Assembly: GCA_027366195.1 (NCBI GenBank)
Contig: DAHXKW010000133.1
Location: 1 to 11,932 of the forward strand
Length of the DNA stretch: 11,932 nt
Reading direction: 5' to 3'
DNA from: Alphaproteobacteria bacterium
GTDB taxonomy: Bacteria; Pseudomonadota; Alphaproteobacteria; G02398745; G023898745
Shown: positions 1 to 7,340 of the stretch, piece after piece
Layout: each line of letters begins with the position of its first letter
Numbering within the stretch: position 1 is the stretch's first letter
Program-made: the position numbers and the translations under genes
The notes under the pieces: model-generated
Told to the model about the DNA's origin: nothing
The model's database searches: none
The model's input: the letters and a program-made list of their open reading frames with translations, nothing else

Positions 1-1
1 T

Positions 2-1678
2 TTATTAAAGCCTGCTTTGGCACGTGGTGATCTTCATTGTATAGGTGCGACCACTTTGGATGAGTATCGTAAATATATTGAAAAAGATGCGGCTTTGGCA
101 CGGCGGTTTCAACCACTTTATGTCACAGAGCCTTCTGTTGAAGATGCGATTTCAATTTTAAGAGGTCTGAAAGAGCGCTATGAAGTGCATCATGGCGTGC
201 GTATTTCAGATGGCGCTATCGTAGCGGCATGTCAACTGTCTCATCGATATATTGCCGATCGATTTTTACCAGATAAGGCCATTGATTTGATTGATGAAGC
301 CGCGGCACGTTTGCGTATGATGACGGATTCTAAACCGGAAGAAGTTGACCGTTTGTCACGTAAATTATTGCAACTTCAGATAGAAAAGCAGGCGCTTGAA
401 AAAGAGACAGATAAGGGGTCTCAGCAACGCTTGGAACAAATTGGAACGCAAATTGATGAGCTAACCCAAGAGTTTAAGGATAAGAATCAGGCCTGGGAAG
501 TAAGGCGTGGTGTTTTGCATAAGATTAGAATCATCAAGCAAGATATTGATGTATTGAAGAACAAATTAGAAGTTTTACAACGTGAGGGAACAAACTTGTC
601 TCGTGCTGGTGAAATCATGTACTCAGAACTTCCTGCTAAAGAAACAGAGCTGCGTAAAATACTAGATGAAAACCCAGATGCAACAGAGGCTGTTTCTCGT
701 CAGGATATAGCCGGTGTTGTTTCTCGTTGGACAGGAGTACCGATTGATAAGATGGTTTCAAGTGAATCTGAAAAGCTGGTTCATATGGAGCATGTTTTAT
801 CCCGTGATATGATTGGCCAAGTTGAGGCAGTCCAAGCTGTTGCTAATGCGGTTAGAAGAACACGCGCCGGTATACAGGATCCGAATAGACCGATGGCGTC
901 ATTCTTATTCTTGGGGCCAACGGGTGTAGGTAAAACACATTTGTGCAAAGTATTGGCTGAATTTTTATTCGATGATGCCAATGCTTTAACCCGTTTTGAC
1001 ATGTCTGAATATATGGAGAAACATGCGGTTTCGCGTTTGATTGGAGCCCCCCCCGGCTATGTAGGATATGAAGAAGGCGGACAGTTAACTGAGAAGGTGC
1101 GTCGGCGCCCGTATAGCGTAATTTTGTTCGATGAAATTGAAAAAGCTCATCCTGATATCTTTAATATTCTTTTGCAGGTATTAGACGAAGGTCGCTTGAC
1201 AGACAGTCAAAAAAGAACGGTTGATTTTAAAAATACTATTATTGTGATGACCTCGAATATTGGTGCGGAACATTTGTTGGAAAGTGAAGAAATTACAGAT
1301 CAAATTCGTTCCGAAGTCATTGCTGAAGTGCAACGTACATTTAGACCTGAGTTTATTAACCGTTTAGATGAAATCGTTGTTTTCGATCGTTTGAAGAAAG
1401 CTGAAATTAAACAGATCGCAAGTTTAGAAATTGATAACCTTCAAGAGCGTTTGGATACACACCATATTAAATTAGTCTTTGGAGATGAGGTTCTAAATTG
1501 GTTGGGGGATCATGGCTATGATCCAATTTATGGTGCGCGACCACTTAAACGTTTAATTCAAAGATCGATTGAAAATCCTTTAGCTATGGCCGTACTTCAA
1601 GAAAATATTCCGCAAGGTCAAGAAACAGATTTTCAGCTAACAATCAAAGATGATCAAATTGCTGTACAAAAAGTGTAG
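2..1678 (+). CDS. clpB: ATP-dependent chaperone ClpB, C-terminal part (5' end outside window)
   Basis: ClpB is a cytosolic hexameric AAA+ disaggregase that works with DnaK/DnaJ/GrpE to pull polypeptides out of aggregates. The frame is open from base 2 and already reads the end of AAA domain 1, so the true start lies upstream. About 558 residues remain of a protein usually near 860. In order: the end of NBD1 with GATTLDEYRKYIEKDAAL and its arginine-finger region (RRFQ); a long charged coiled-coil middle domain (about bases 340-690), the hallmark that separates ClpB from ClpA/ClpC; NBD2 Walker A GPTGVGKT at 914-937; the pore-loop stretch GAPPGYVGYEEGG; Walker B VILFDE at 1118-1135; FRPEFINRLDE; and the sensor-2 motif GARPLKR. 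It ends in TAG. An eight-C run lies inside the pore-loop codons. The next gene, thyX, begins 64 bases on, with no clear terminator between. Identity is secure; only the 5' part is missing. Confidence 0.97.
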   Translation, partial: LLKPALARGDLHCIGATTLDEYRKYIEKDAALARRFQPLYVTEPSVEDAISILRGLKERYEVHHGVRISDGAIVAACQLSHRYIADRFLPDKAIDLIDEAAARLRMMTDSKPEEVDRLSRKLLQLQIEKQALEKETDKGSQQRLEQIGTQIDELTQEFKDKNQAWEVRRGVLHKIRIIKQDIDVLKNKLEVLQREGTNLSRAGEIMYSELPAKETELRKILDENPDATEAVSRQDIAGVVSRWTGVPIDKMVSSESEKLVHMEHVLSRDMIGQVEAVQAVANAVRRTRAGIQDPNRPMASFLFLGPTGVGKTHLCKVLAEFLFDDANALTRFDMSEYMEKHAVSRLIGAPPGYVGYEEGGQLTEKVRRRPYSVILFDEIEKAHPDIFNILLQVLDEGRLTDSQKRTVDFKNTIIVMTSNIGAEHLLESEEITDQIRSEVIAEVQRTFRPEFINRLDEIVVFDRLKKAEIKQIASLEIDNLQERLDTHHIKLVFGDEVLNWLGDHGYDPIYGARPLKRLIQRSIENPLAMAVLQENIPQGQETDFQLTIKDDQIAVQKV

Positions 1679-1742
1679 TAAGCTGTGTACACCTAAGGTA
1701 TAGCATGGCAATATTAACTAGATCATTTGTTAAAGAAACTTT

Positions 1743-2642
1743 ATGGAACAGCCAGAATTTGAAACTGATTGTGAGTCTATGCCAACAAAGCGGGCTACTG
1801 TTCCCGAACTAGAGCATATCTTATATTATCCCTTTCCTGCTTTAGATCATGGTTTCATAAGAGTAGTTGATTATATGGGTGACGATTCAGCTATTGTTCA
1901 GGCGGCTCGTGTATCTTATGGAAAAGGTACGAAAAAAGTTTCAGAGGATAGAGGTCTGATTAATTACCTTCTTCGCCACCGACATACAACGCCTTTTGAA
2001 ATGTGCGAGATTAAATTCCATATTAAGCTTCCGATGTTTGTGGCTAGGCAGTGGATTCGTCATCGTACTGCTAATGTTAATGAATATTCAGCGCGTTATT
2101 CTGTTTTAGATAAAGAGTTTTATATTCCCAAAGCAGAACACTTAGCATCTCAGTCTATAACAAATAAACAAGGTCGTAGTGAGGCATTGCCACAAGAGCA
2201 AGCAGCACTTATTCAAAACATGTTGGCAGAATTATGTGTGGATGCGTATCACAAATATGAATATTTTCTAAACGAAGAACAGCATCACACCGATCATCCA
2301 GGAATAGCACGAGAACTTGCACGCACCTGTTTGCCTGTAAACTTTTATACGCAGTGGTATTGGAAAATTGATTTGCATAATCTTTTGCATTTTATCCGTT
2401 TGCGTGCGGACCATCACGCGCAATATGAGATCAGAGCTTATGCTGAAATATTAGCCAAGATTGTTCAAAAATGGGTGCCTTTTGCTTATGAGGCTTTTGA
2501 AGATCACGTGCGTTTTGGGACGCATATTTCTGCGAAAGGACTTGATGTAATCAAGCGTATGATTGCAGGAGAAAAAGTAACACAAGAACAGTCCGGTATG
2601 TCTAAGCGAGAATGGGCAGAATTAATGGAAAAAATAGCATAA
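1743..2642 (+). CDS. thyX: FAD-dependent thymidylate synthase ThyX
   Basis: ThyX makes dTMP from dUMP with methylene-tetrahydrofolate, using FAD and NADPH. It replaces the ThyA route and does not generate dihydrofolate. The diagnostic RHRX7S signature is present as RHRTANVNEYS (residues 106-116). It is preceded by FEMCEIKFHIKLPMFVARQW and followed by ARYSV, as expected. Length is 299 residues, within the range of alphaproteobacterial ThyX. The start is uncertain: ATG at 1743 has only a weak purine stretch (aaagaaac) upstream, and a second ATG at 1779 (MPTKRA) would remove 12 poorly conserved-looking residues. The stop codon shares one base with the rnhA start (TAATG at 2640-2644), so the two are probably translated as a coupled pair. 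No thyA is visible here, but the window is too small to judge the whole genome. Confidence 0.96.
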   Translation: MEQPEFETDCESMPTKRATVPELEHILYYPFPALDHGFIRVVDYMGDDSAIVQAARVSYGKGTKKVSEDRGLINYLLRHRHTTPFEMCEIKFHIKLPMFVARQWIRHRTANVNEYSARYSVLDKEFYIPKAEHLASQSITNKQGRSEALPQEQAALIQNMLAELCVDAYHKYEYFLNEEQHHTDHPGIARELARTCLPVNFYTQWYWKIDLHNLLHFIRLRADHHAQYEIRAYAEILAKIVQKWVPFAYEAFEDHVRFGTHISAKGLDVIKRMIAGEKVTQEQSGMSKREWAELMEKIA

Positions 2643-3130
2643 TGGGAAAAAAGTTATTTCAGGAGTTTATTGAAGAGGTAAGGGGGCCATTGCATATCTA
2701 TACAGATGGTGCGTGTAGCGGCAATCCTGGTAATGGTGGTTTTGGTATATACATGCATGACGAGCATGATCATGATTTTTCTTTTTCTGGGTATGAAGAA
2801 AATACCACCAACAATAGAATGGAAATGTTGGCTGCTATAACAGCGTTAGAGTTTTTCGTAGCACCTCACCCTGCTCATGTAACGGTTTACACAGATAGTA
2901 AATATCTACAAAATGGTATTCAGTCCTGGATCCATAATTGGAAAAAAAATAATTGGAAAACGGCAGGGAGGGATCCAGTTAAAAATCAGGACTTGTGGAT
3001 GCGTTTGGATGCGGTCAATATAAAGCTAAAACCACTTTGGGAATGGGTGCCAGGACATAGTCACGTTTTTGGAAATGAAAGAGCTGATGCTTTGGCACGT
3101 AATGCTATCATTGCTATGCGGATGCGCTAG
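2642..3130 (+). CDS. rnhA: Ribonuclease HI
   Basis: RNase HI cleaves the RNA strand of RNA-DNA hybrids, removing R-loops and primers. From ATG 2642 the protein is 162 residues, close to the usual 150-160. The active-site carboxylates are visible: Asp22 in YTDGACSGNPG, Glu61 in NNRMEM, Asp85 in YTDSKY and Asp149 in NERADALA. A catalytic-loop histidine is present in GHSH (139-141). The start at 2642 is preferred over an in-frame ATG at 2612. It overlaps the thyX stop by one base, a GGAA lies 11 bases upstream, and the upstream ATG adds ten residues lying inside thyX codons. The 3' end overlaps the convergent lysS coding end by 17 bases (3114-3130). It most likely shares a transcript with thyX. 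Confidence 0.96.
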   Translation: MGKKLFQEFIEEVRGPLHIYTDGACSGNPGNGGFGIYMHDEHDHDFSFSGYEENTTNNRMEMLAAITALEFFVAPHPAHVTVYTDSKYLQNGIQSWIHNWKKNNWKTAGRDPVKNQDLWMRLDAVNIKLKPLWEWVPGHSHVFGNERADALARNAIIAMRMR

Positions 3131-4676
3131 ATTCTATTGTTTTTGTGATTAATTGTCTTGTTTCTTGAATACCATAAATACTAATAAAAGTGCCCATACG
3201 GGGCCCTGTTTCTTGGCCAAGTAAAATTTGATATAACGCTTGGAACCATAACTTGAGATCTGTAAAGCCATGTTTTTTACCGACTTCAAACACGCAATGT
3301 TGTATGTCTTGAGGCTGGCTGTGTCCGGGGAATTGCGCTAACTCTTCTGCTAGTTCTAGTAAAGCTTTTCGTTCTTGTTCTGTAGGTGATCTAAATCGCT
3401 TTATGATAAAATCTTTATAGTATTTAAGGGCGCAACTGATCATTTCATCTAAAAATGGCATGGATTCAGGAGATGCATCTTCGTCGTACCGTTTTACAAA
3501 GGACCATAGAATTTCTTTTGTTTCTGCATTACAAATTGAAGCCAAATTTAACAAAATTGAAAAGGTAATTTGGCTTGTTTCGTATTTTGGGGGATTACCA
3601 CTATGGATATGCCAAACGGGGTTTAGAGATCGCTTGTCATCATCTTCATTGTGATAACGTGCTAAACAATCAACGTATTCGTCACAAGCTTTAGGAATGA
3701 CATCAAAGTATAATCTTTTAGCGCGCTTTGGATTTTGGAACATATAATACGCCAAACTTTCTTTAGGTGCATAATTCAGCCAACCCTCGATAGTAATACC
3801 GTTTCCTTTTGATTTAGATATCTTTTGTCCATCTTGATCTAAGAATAATTCAGCAAAATCACCACACGGTGGATTGCATTCAATAATTTGGCAAATTTCG
3901 CGACCAATACGCACTGAATCAATAAGGTCTTTACCATACATTTCAAAATCCACGTCGAACGCTTTCCAGCGCATTGGCCAATCGATTTTCCATTGAAGCT
4001 TACAATGTCCACCCGTTACAGGAATGGTGATGAGTTCATTGATTTCTGGATCTTTATAAGTAACTGTGTGGTTTTTAGGATCAACCGATTCCATTTTTAC
4101 CTGCAGAATTTTTCCTGTTCTTTGGCAGATGGGTAAGAAAGGAGAATAAGTTTGTCTTCGTTCATCACGTAAATTAACCATCATAATGTCCATAATTTTA
4201 TCATAATGCTGGCAAATTAATTTAAGTGTTTCATCAAAAATACCTGTTTTGTAACATTCGGTTGCACTTTTAAATTCATAGTCAAACCCAAAAGAATCTA
4301 AAAAATTACATAGGCGGGTATTGTTGTGTTCGCCAAAACTATTAAATTCGCCAAAAGGATCGGGGACTTTGGTAAGAGGAAAGTCAATATATTTTCTAAG
4401 TAACTCTTGGTTAGGTACATTGTCTGGTACTTTGCGAAGGCCATCCATATCGTCTGAAACGCAATAAAGGCGGCTAGGAATTGATGATAATTGCATAAAA
4501 GCATAGCGAACCATGGTTGTGCGTAGAACTTCCCCAAATGTACCAATGTGAGGGAGCCCTGAGGGACCATAACCTGTTTCAAATAAAACATAGCCTTTGG
4601 TAGGGGGTGTTTTTTCGATGCGCTCAATAATTTGCCGCGCTAATACAAAAGGCCACGTATTGTTGTTGGTAAACAT
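3114..4676 (-). CDS. lysS: Lysyl-tRNA synthetase, class I
   Basis: This enzyme charges tRNA-Lys with lysine. It is the class I (Rossmann-fold) form known from archaea, spirochaetes and many alphaproteobacteria, not the class II LysS/LysU of E. coli. Evidence is the class I HIGH motif in GPSGLPHIGTFGEVLR (HIGT at residues 43-46) and the KMSKS loop KISKS at residues 285-289, followed by GNG. Class II LysRS has neither motif. Other family-typical stretches are YCVSDDMDGLRKVP and the C-terminal helical half that binds the anticodon. At 520 residues it is full length. The start is the ATG at 4674-4676; the ribosome site is weak, since an AGGTG lies about 20 bases upstream and only an A-rich stretch is closer. 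It diverges from the acetyltransferase gene across 92 bases, where I see no convincing promoter for lysS. Its stop lies inside the rnhA coding end. Confidence 0.96.
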   Translation of the reverse strand: MFTNNNTWPFVLARQIIERIEKTPPTKGYVLFETGYGPSGLPHIGTFGEVLRTTMVRYAFMQLSSIPSRLYCVSDDMDGLRKVPDNVPNQELLRKYIDFPLTKVPDPFGEFNSFGEHNNTRLCNFLDSFGFDYEFKSATECYKTGIFDETLKLICQHYDKIMDIMMVNLRDERRQTYSPFLPICQRTGKILQVKMESVDPKNHTVTYKDPEINELITIPVTGGHCKLQWKIDWPMRWKAFDVDFEMYGKDLIDSVRIGREICQIIECNPPCGDFAELFLDQDGQKISKSKGNGITIEGWLNYAPKESLAYYMFQNPKRAKRLYFDVIPKACDEYVDCLARYHNEDDDKRSLNPVWHIHSGNPPKYETSQITFSILLNLASICNAETKEILWSFVKRYDEDASPESMPFLDEMISCALKYYKDFIIKRFRSPTEQERKALLELAEELAQFPGHSQPQDIQHCVFEVGKKHGFTDLKLWFQALYQILLGQETGPRMGTFISIYGIQETRQLITKTIESSASA

Positions 4677-4768
4677 ATATATTCATTTTTTCTTGCACCT
4701 GAGAGCATGATACTATGAATCACTCGGTTAAGGGATGCGTTTTGATTGAGGATAAAGAGTATTATTAG

Positions 4769-5182
4769 ATGTATATTCGCCTAGATTCCAATCCCTCTTA
4801 TACTGCACAGAATTTTTTGCTTGAAGGTATTTTGAGCCAAGCACGTGCGCTTGGATTCCCCGAACATACTTATTTTTGTTTTTTGCTGTATGATGATGAT
4901 CAAAAAGTGCAAGGTGGTATTAAAGGGTCTAATTTCTATGGTTCTTTATATATTGATTACATTTACGTTGCGCCAGATTTAAGGGGCCAGGGATATGGTC
5001 GTGCTTTACTTAAGGCGGCGGAAGATTGGGGGACATCTCAAGACTGCAGCTTTGCAACACTTACAACGATGAGTTTTGAGGCCAAAGATTTTTATCAACA
5101 TATAGGCTATCAGATTGAATTTGAGCAACAAGGGTACTTAAACGGCGCAAGTATGTTTTATTTACGCAAGGATTTGATTTAG
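4769..5182 (+). CDS. GNAT family N-acetyltransferase
   Basis: A 137-residue single-domain GNAT protein, expected to transfer an acetyl group from acetyl-CoA to an amine. The substrate cannot be told from the sequence. The acetyl-CoA pyrophosphate-binding motif A is clear: the strand YIDYIYVAPDL runs into RGQGYGRALLKAAE, with R72-x-x-G75-x-G77 matching the Q/RxxGxG/A rule. Later YQHIGY (FYQHIGYQIEFE) matches the usual motif B region of Tyr-x-x-x-Gly-Phe/Tyr. An AGAG at 4756-4759 sits nine bases before the ATG as a modest ribosome site. It stands alone between the divergent lysS and the downstream tRNA-Glu gene, so context gives no substrate hint. It is of typical length for small GNAT proteins of the RimI-like type, but it lacks any specific similarity that I can name to RimI itself. 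Confidence 0.88.
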   Translation: MYIRLDSNPSYTAQNFLLEGILSQARALGFPEHTYFCFLLYDDDQKVQGGIKGSNFYGSLYIDYIYVAPDLRGQGYGRALLKAAEDWGTSQDCSFATLTTMSFEAKDFYQHIGYQIEFEQQGYLNGASMFYLRKDLI

Positions 5183-5187
5183 AACCC

Positions 5188-5216
5188 TTGCCTAAAGGCT
5201 CAAAAAATACTATAAA
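5188..5216 (+). promoter_or_regulatory. Candidate sigma-70 promoter of tRNA-Glu
   Basis: TTGCCT (5188-5193, 4 of 6 to TTGACA) and TATAAA (5211-5216, 5 of 6 to TATAAT) are separated by exactly 17 bases. The expected start, about 7 bases downstream near 5223, falls two bases before the mature tRNA 5' end at 5225. The position strongly favours a genuine promoter, although it is inferred from sequence alone. It begins six bases after the acetyltransferase stop codon. Confidence 0.6.
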
Positions 5217-5224
5217 ATAAGGAG

Positions 5225-5300
5225 GCTCCCATCATCTAGAGGCCTAGGATAATGCCCTTTCAAGGCAGCAACACGGGTTCGAATCCCGTTGGGAGCGCCA
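5225..5300 (+). tRNA. tRNA-Glu (anticodon UUC)
   Basis: A 76-base cloverleaf with the 3' CCA encoded. The acceptor arm GCTCCCA pairs with TGGGAGC, followed by discriminator G and CCA. The D-arm segment ATCTAGAGGCCTAGGAT is very close to bacterial tRNA-Glu. The anticodon loop CTTTCAA carries TTC at the decoding positions, and the T arm is ACGGG-TTCGAAT-CCCGT, fully paired. The anticodon stem (ATGCC/GGCAG) has an A-G mismatch at its outermost pair; the other four pairs are sound. In many alphaproteobacteria tRNA-Glu also feeds tetrapyrrole synthesis through glutamyl-tRNA reductase. No direct copy of its 3' end is visible elsewhere in the window, so nothing shows that it served as an integration site here. 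Confidence 0.97.
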
Positions 5301-5320
5301 GTATTTTAGTTCAGACATAA

Positions 5321-5674
5321 GTGTTTTATTTCCTTCTTTCCTTCGCTAAAGTTAGTGTGTCATTTGATGATAAGTTTCAGAAAGTTAAAGAAACTGAAAA
5401 ACGTATTAAAGATGATATTGTTGGTAAGAAGCCAGAGCGTCCGGTTGTGGAAAGCTTAAAGCTCAAAAAAAATAAAAAAGGTATTAATTGTTATACTGGC
5501 GTGTGTATTTCTATTACAGAAGGTGGTTGTCTTATGCACACTGATCCCGTTTCAAAGGTAAAAGCACTTAATGAGGAAGAGCTTAATCGTCCGCCTGTTT
5601 GTATTTCCACCAATCCTACAACCGATATTTTTGCCCGTTCGCGCACCCCCAAAGAACCTGAACATCATACATAG
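5321..5674 (+). CDS. Hypothetical protein, uncertain 5' end
   Basis: I do not recognise this protein. The open frame is 117 residues, bounded upstream by an in-frame TAA directly before the GTG at 5321. The stretch from about 5357 to the TAG uses codons like its neighbours, so it looks translated. Visible features are a short hydrophobic start (FYFLLSFA), a very lysine-rich segment (EKRIKDDIVGKK, LKLKKNKKG), then CYTGVCIS and GGCLMHTD with three cysteines, and a proline/threonine-rich polar tail. The only internal Met is residue 72. Neither GTG 5321 nor GTG 5357 has a recognisable ribosome site. It starts 20 bases past the tRNA CCA end and could be transcribed from the tRNA promoter. It may be a genuine small protein with a rare start, or the 3' remnant of a gene truncated next to the tRNA. 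The hydrophobic start is too short to call a signal peptide. Confidence 0.45.
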   Translation: MFYFLLSFAKVSVSFDDKFQKVKETEKRIKDDIVGKKPERPVVESLKLKKNKKGINCYTGVCISITEGGCLMHTDPVSKVKALNEEELNRPPVCISTNPTTDIFARSRTPKEPEHHT

Positions 5675-5734
5675 TAAAGACTATTTTGAGATTCACTGTA
5701 TTAAGTGAGCACTTTCTAAAAATTTCATGCTGTA

Positions 5735-6430
5735 TTAGATAACTTTTTCGTGCCGTAAGTAAGAGTATAAAGTAGCTGTAGAGATATTTAAATTTCCAGC
5801 GATTTCACGCATTGAAAGGTTTCCTTCTTGATACATGGCTGCTGCTGCTTCGGCTTTTTGTTTAGCTTCAGCTGTAAGACCTCGAGGTCTTCCTCCAACA
5901 TTGGCAATTGATGGTCTTATTTGTAAATCATCTGTGTTAATGTGTGGTTCTTTTGGAGTTGCCATTATTCTAACATTGCTATAAGGATCAAGATCTTCTG
6001 TTTTGCGCATAGTATTAATGGGTTGAACCGTATGCAAATTTTCTGTTCTTAGGTCTGTACGTAGAGGAATAGCATTTTGTTCGCATAAAGATAGAACGTT
6101 AAAGATTTTAAATAATAACTCACCTTCAGATGAGGCAGTATCCATTTTATCCTTAATACTTGTTAAGGCAATATTTTTTGCCATTAGATCATAAGTAAAC
6201 TTCATCAAATGCTTAACACTTAAACCGAACCGATCCATCTGGTATACACATACAGTATCTTCTTCTCGAAGATAATCCAACATATGTTCTAATTCAGTAA
6301 AGCTACTTCCAATATCTTCAAAAATACGCCCGCATTGTATATCTGCTAATGCGTTTAGTTGAGTTTCATAAAAATCATCTTTTGTGTTGGCGCGAATATA
6401 CCCGATTCTCATAGTGGACGATGTATTCAT
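5735..6430 (-). CDS. Serine recombinase (resolvase)-like protein with altered active site
   Basis: A 231-residue protein built like a Tn3/gamma-delta or Hin-type serine recombinase. The N-terminal catalytic-fold domain (about 7-125) has MRIGYIRANT, GRIFEDIGSS, MLDYLREEDTV, YQMDRFGLS and MDTASSEGELLFKIF. The C-terminal HTH_7 domain has GGRPRGLTAEAKQKAEAAAA and LSMREIAGNLNISTATLYSYL. Canonical members read YxRVST, in which Ser is the nucleophile. Here the position is Asn15 (codon AAC, bases 6386-6388). The DRLGRS motif has become DRFGLS, so the second Arg is Leu70. The usual Arg before the GLD/mLdyL helix is not found in SSFTELEHMLDYL. Arg13, Asp39, Asp66 and Arg67 remain. The linker between the domains is about 50 residues, longer than usual. 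By family knowledge it should not cut DNA but may still bind it, so regulator or decayed recombinase are the leading options. The ribosome site AGGA lies about ten bases before the ATG. It follows era by 61 bases on the same strand. The frame is intact, which argues against a recent pseudogene. Confidence 0.85.
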   Translation of the reverse strand: MNTSSTMRIGYIRANTKDDFYETQLNALADIQCGRIFEDIGSSFTELEHMLDYLREEDTVCVYQMDRFGLSVKHLMKFTYDLMAKNIALTSIKDKMDTASSEGELLFKIFNVLSLCEQNAIPLRTDLRTENLHTVQPINTMRKTEDLDPYSNVRIMATPKEPHINTDDLQIRPSIANVGGRPRGLTAEAKQKAEAAAAMYQEGNLSMREIAGNLNISTATLYSYLRHEKVI

Positions 6431-6465
6431 TCCAAATTATTCCTATATTAGCAGAGAAAAAGAGT

Positions 6466-6493
6466 AAAAAAAAAGTTAATTTTTAGTTTTTTT
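6466..6493 (-). terminator. Possible AT-only hairpin and U-tract after era
   Basis: On the minus strand the era stop runs directly into seven A residues, a 12-base AT-rich spacer (CTAAAAATTAAC) and nine T residues. The A7 and T9 tracts can pair and leave a U-rich tail. With no G-C pair in the main stem this would be a weak terminator at best, and it may simply be low-complexity intergenic sequence. If it works, it separates era from the recombinase-like gene. Confidence 0.22.
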
Positions 6494-7340
6494 AGGAAAG
6501 AATTCCTTCCCGTCTCAAAATCTGTGTCCGATCTTGCCATTTCTCGGTAACTTTTACATTTAAGAACAAGTGAACACGTGCGTCTAATTGTTGCTCTATG
6601 ACTTGTCTAGCTTGCGTGCCAATTTTTTTTATCATGCTACCCTTATGTCCTAGGATCATTGGTTTATAACGTGTAGCTGAAACAACGATATTATGATGCA
6701 TGCGAATGCTACCATCTTCTTGTTCTTTATAGCTGTCACATTCAACATAAAGTTCATAGGGAAGTTCTTGTCTTAAACAAAGCATAGCCTGTTCTCGGAT
6801 GAGTTCACTTGTCCATAAGCGCTCACTAATATTGGTAACTTGATCTTCACTATATAGCCAAGGATGTTTTGGAATATGTTTTAAAATTTCAGTTTTTAAT
6901 TTATCCAGGTTTGTTCCTTGTAGCGCAGATATTTTAAGATCGGCATTTATTTCATCTTCGTTTTTTTTTGAGGAAAGATCTGCTTTGTTGAGGACAACAA
7001 GGTAAGGACGATTTTTTAGTTTTGTTTTTAAAGTTGTAATAAAATCCTCTTGGAAGTCATTTGGGTCTATTAAGATGATAACCAGGTCGACTTGTTCTAA
7101 GGCCCGATAAGCGCTGTCGACCAAGGCGCTTTCAAATTTCCCTTTGCCATTGAAAATGCCAGGAGTGTCTACAAAAACAACTTGAGCGTCATCCCATATG
7201 GCTACCCCTTGTATTTGACGTCTTGTGGTTTGTGGTTTGTGCGTTACAATTGAAACTTTTTGCCCCACAAAGGCGTTGGTCAATGTAGACTTACCACTAT
7301 TGGGTTTACCTACAATTGCTACCATGCCGCAACGTGTCAT
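6492..7340 (-). CDS. era: GTPase Era (16S rRNA / 30S assembly)
   Basis: Era is an essential GTPase that binds the 3' end of 16S rRNA during 30S subunit maturation. From the ATG at 7340 it has 282 residues. The G motifs are G1 GKPNSGKST (11-19), G2 within THKPQTTRRQ, G3 DTPG (58-61), G4 NKAD (118-121) and G5 SAL (138-140). The C-terminal KH domain reads YKPMILGHKGSMIKKIG, with the GxxG loop as GHKG. The WLYSEDQVTN and SELIREQ stretches between the domains are Era-typical. The G4-G5 interval is short, which accounts for a protein smaller than E. coli Era (301). I chose ATG 7340 because it overlaps the upstream stop as ATGA and gives the common MTRCG beginning. ATG 7349, three residues longer, is equally possible and would make the overlap 13 bases. 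Either way it is translationally coupled to the phosphorylase gene. Confidence 0.95.
   Translation of the reverse strand: MTRCGMVAIVGKPNSGKSTLTNAFVGQKVSIVTHKPQTTRRQIQGVAIWDDAQVVFVDTPGIFNGKGKFESALVDSAYRALEQVDLVIILIDPNDFQEDFITTLKTKLKNRPYLVVLNKADLSSKKNEDEINADLKISALQGTNLDKLKTEILKHIPKHPWLYSEDQVTNISERLWTSELIREQAMLCLRQELPYELYVECDSYKEQEDGSIRMHHNIVVSATRYKPMILGHKGSMIKKIGTQARQVIEQQLDARVHLFLNVKVTEKWQDRTQILRREGILS

Noticed and set aside
1685..1692. GTGTACAC palindrome after clpB as an operator or terminator
   Set aside because: Only eight bases, no loop or T-run, and no second copy near it.
1705..1812. 35-codon frame starting at ATG 1705 before and into thyX
   Set aside because: It overlaps thyX in another frame, has no ribosome site and no recognisable content; best explained as chance.
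4677..4768. Divergent promoters between lysS and the acetyltransferase
   Set aside because: TTGCAC at 4693-4698 on the plus strand has no good -10 at 16-18 bases, and on the minus strand TATCAT lacks a -35. Promoters must exist but cannot be placed with confidence.
5671..5709. Short hairpins after the orphan frame (ATAGT/ACTAT at 5671-5684 and TCACT/AGTGA at 5693-5708) as terminators
   Set aside because: Stems are five base pairs, mostly A-T, and no proper T-run follows on either strand.
5225..5734. tRNA-Glu as the attachment site of an integrated element including the recombinase-like gene
   Set aside because: No second copy of the tRNA 3' end is visible in the window, there is no tyrosine integrase, and the recombinase-like protein has lost its active site and faces an unrelated core gene (era).
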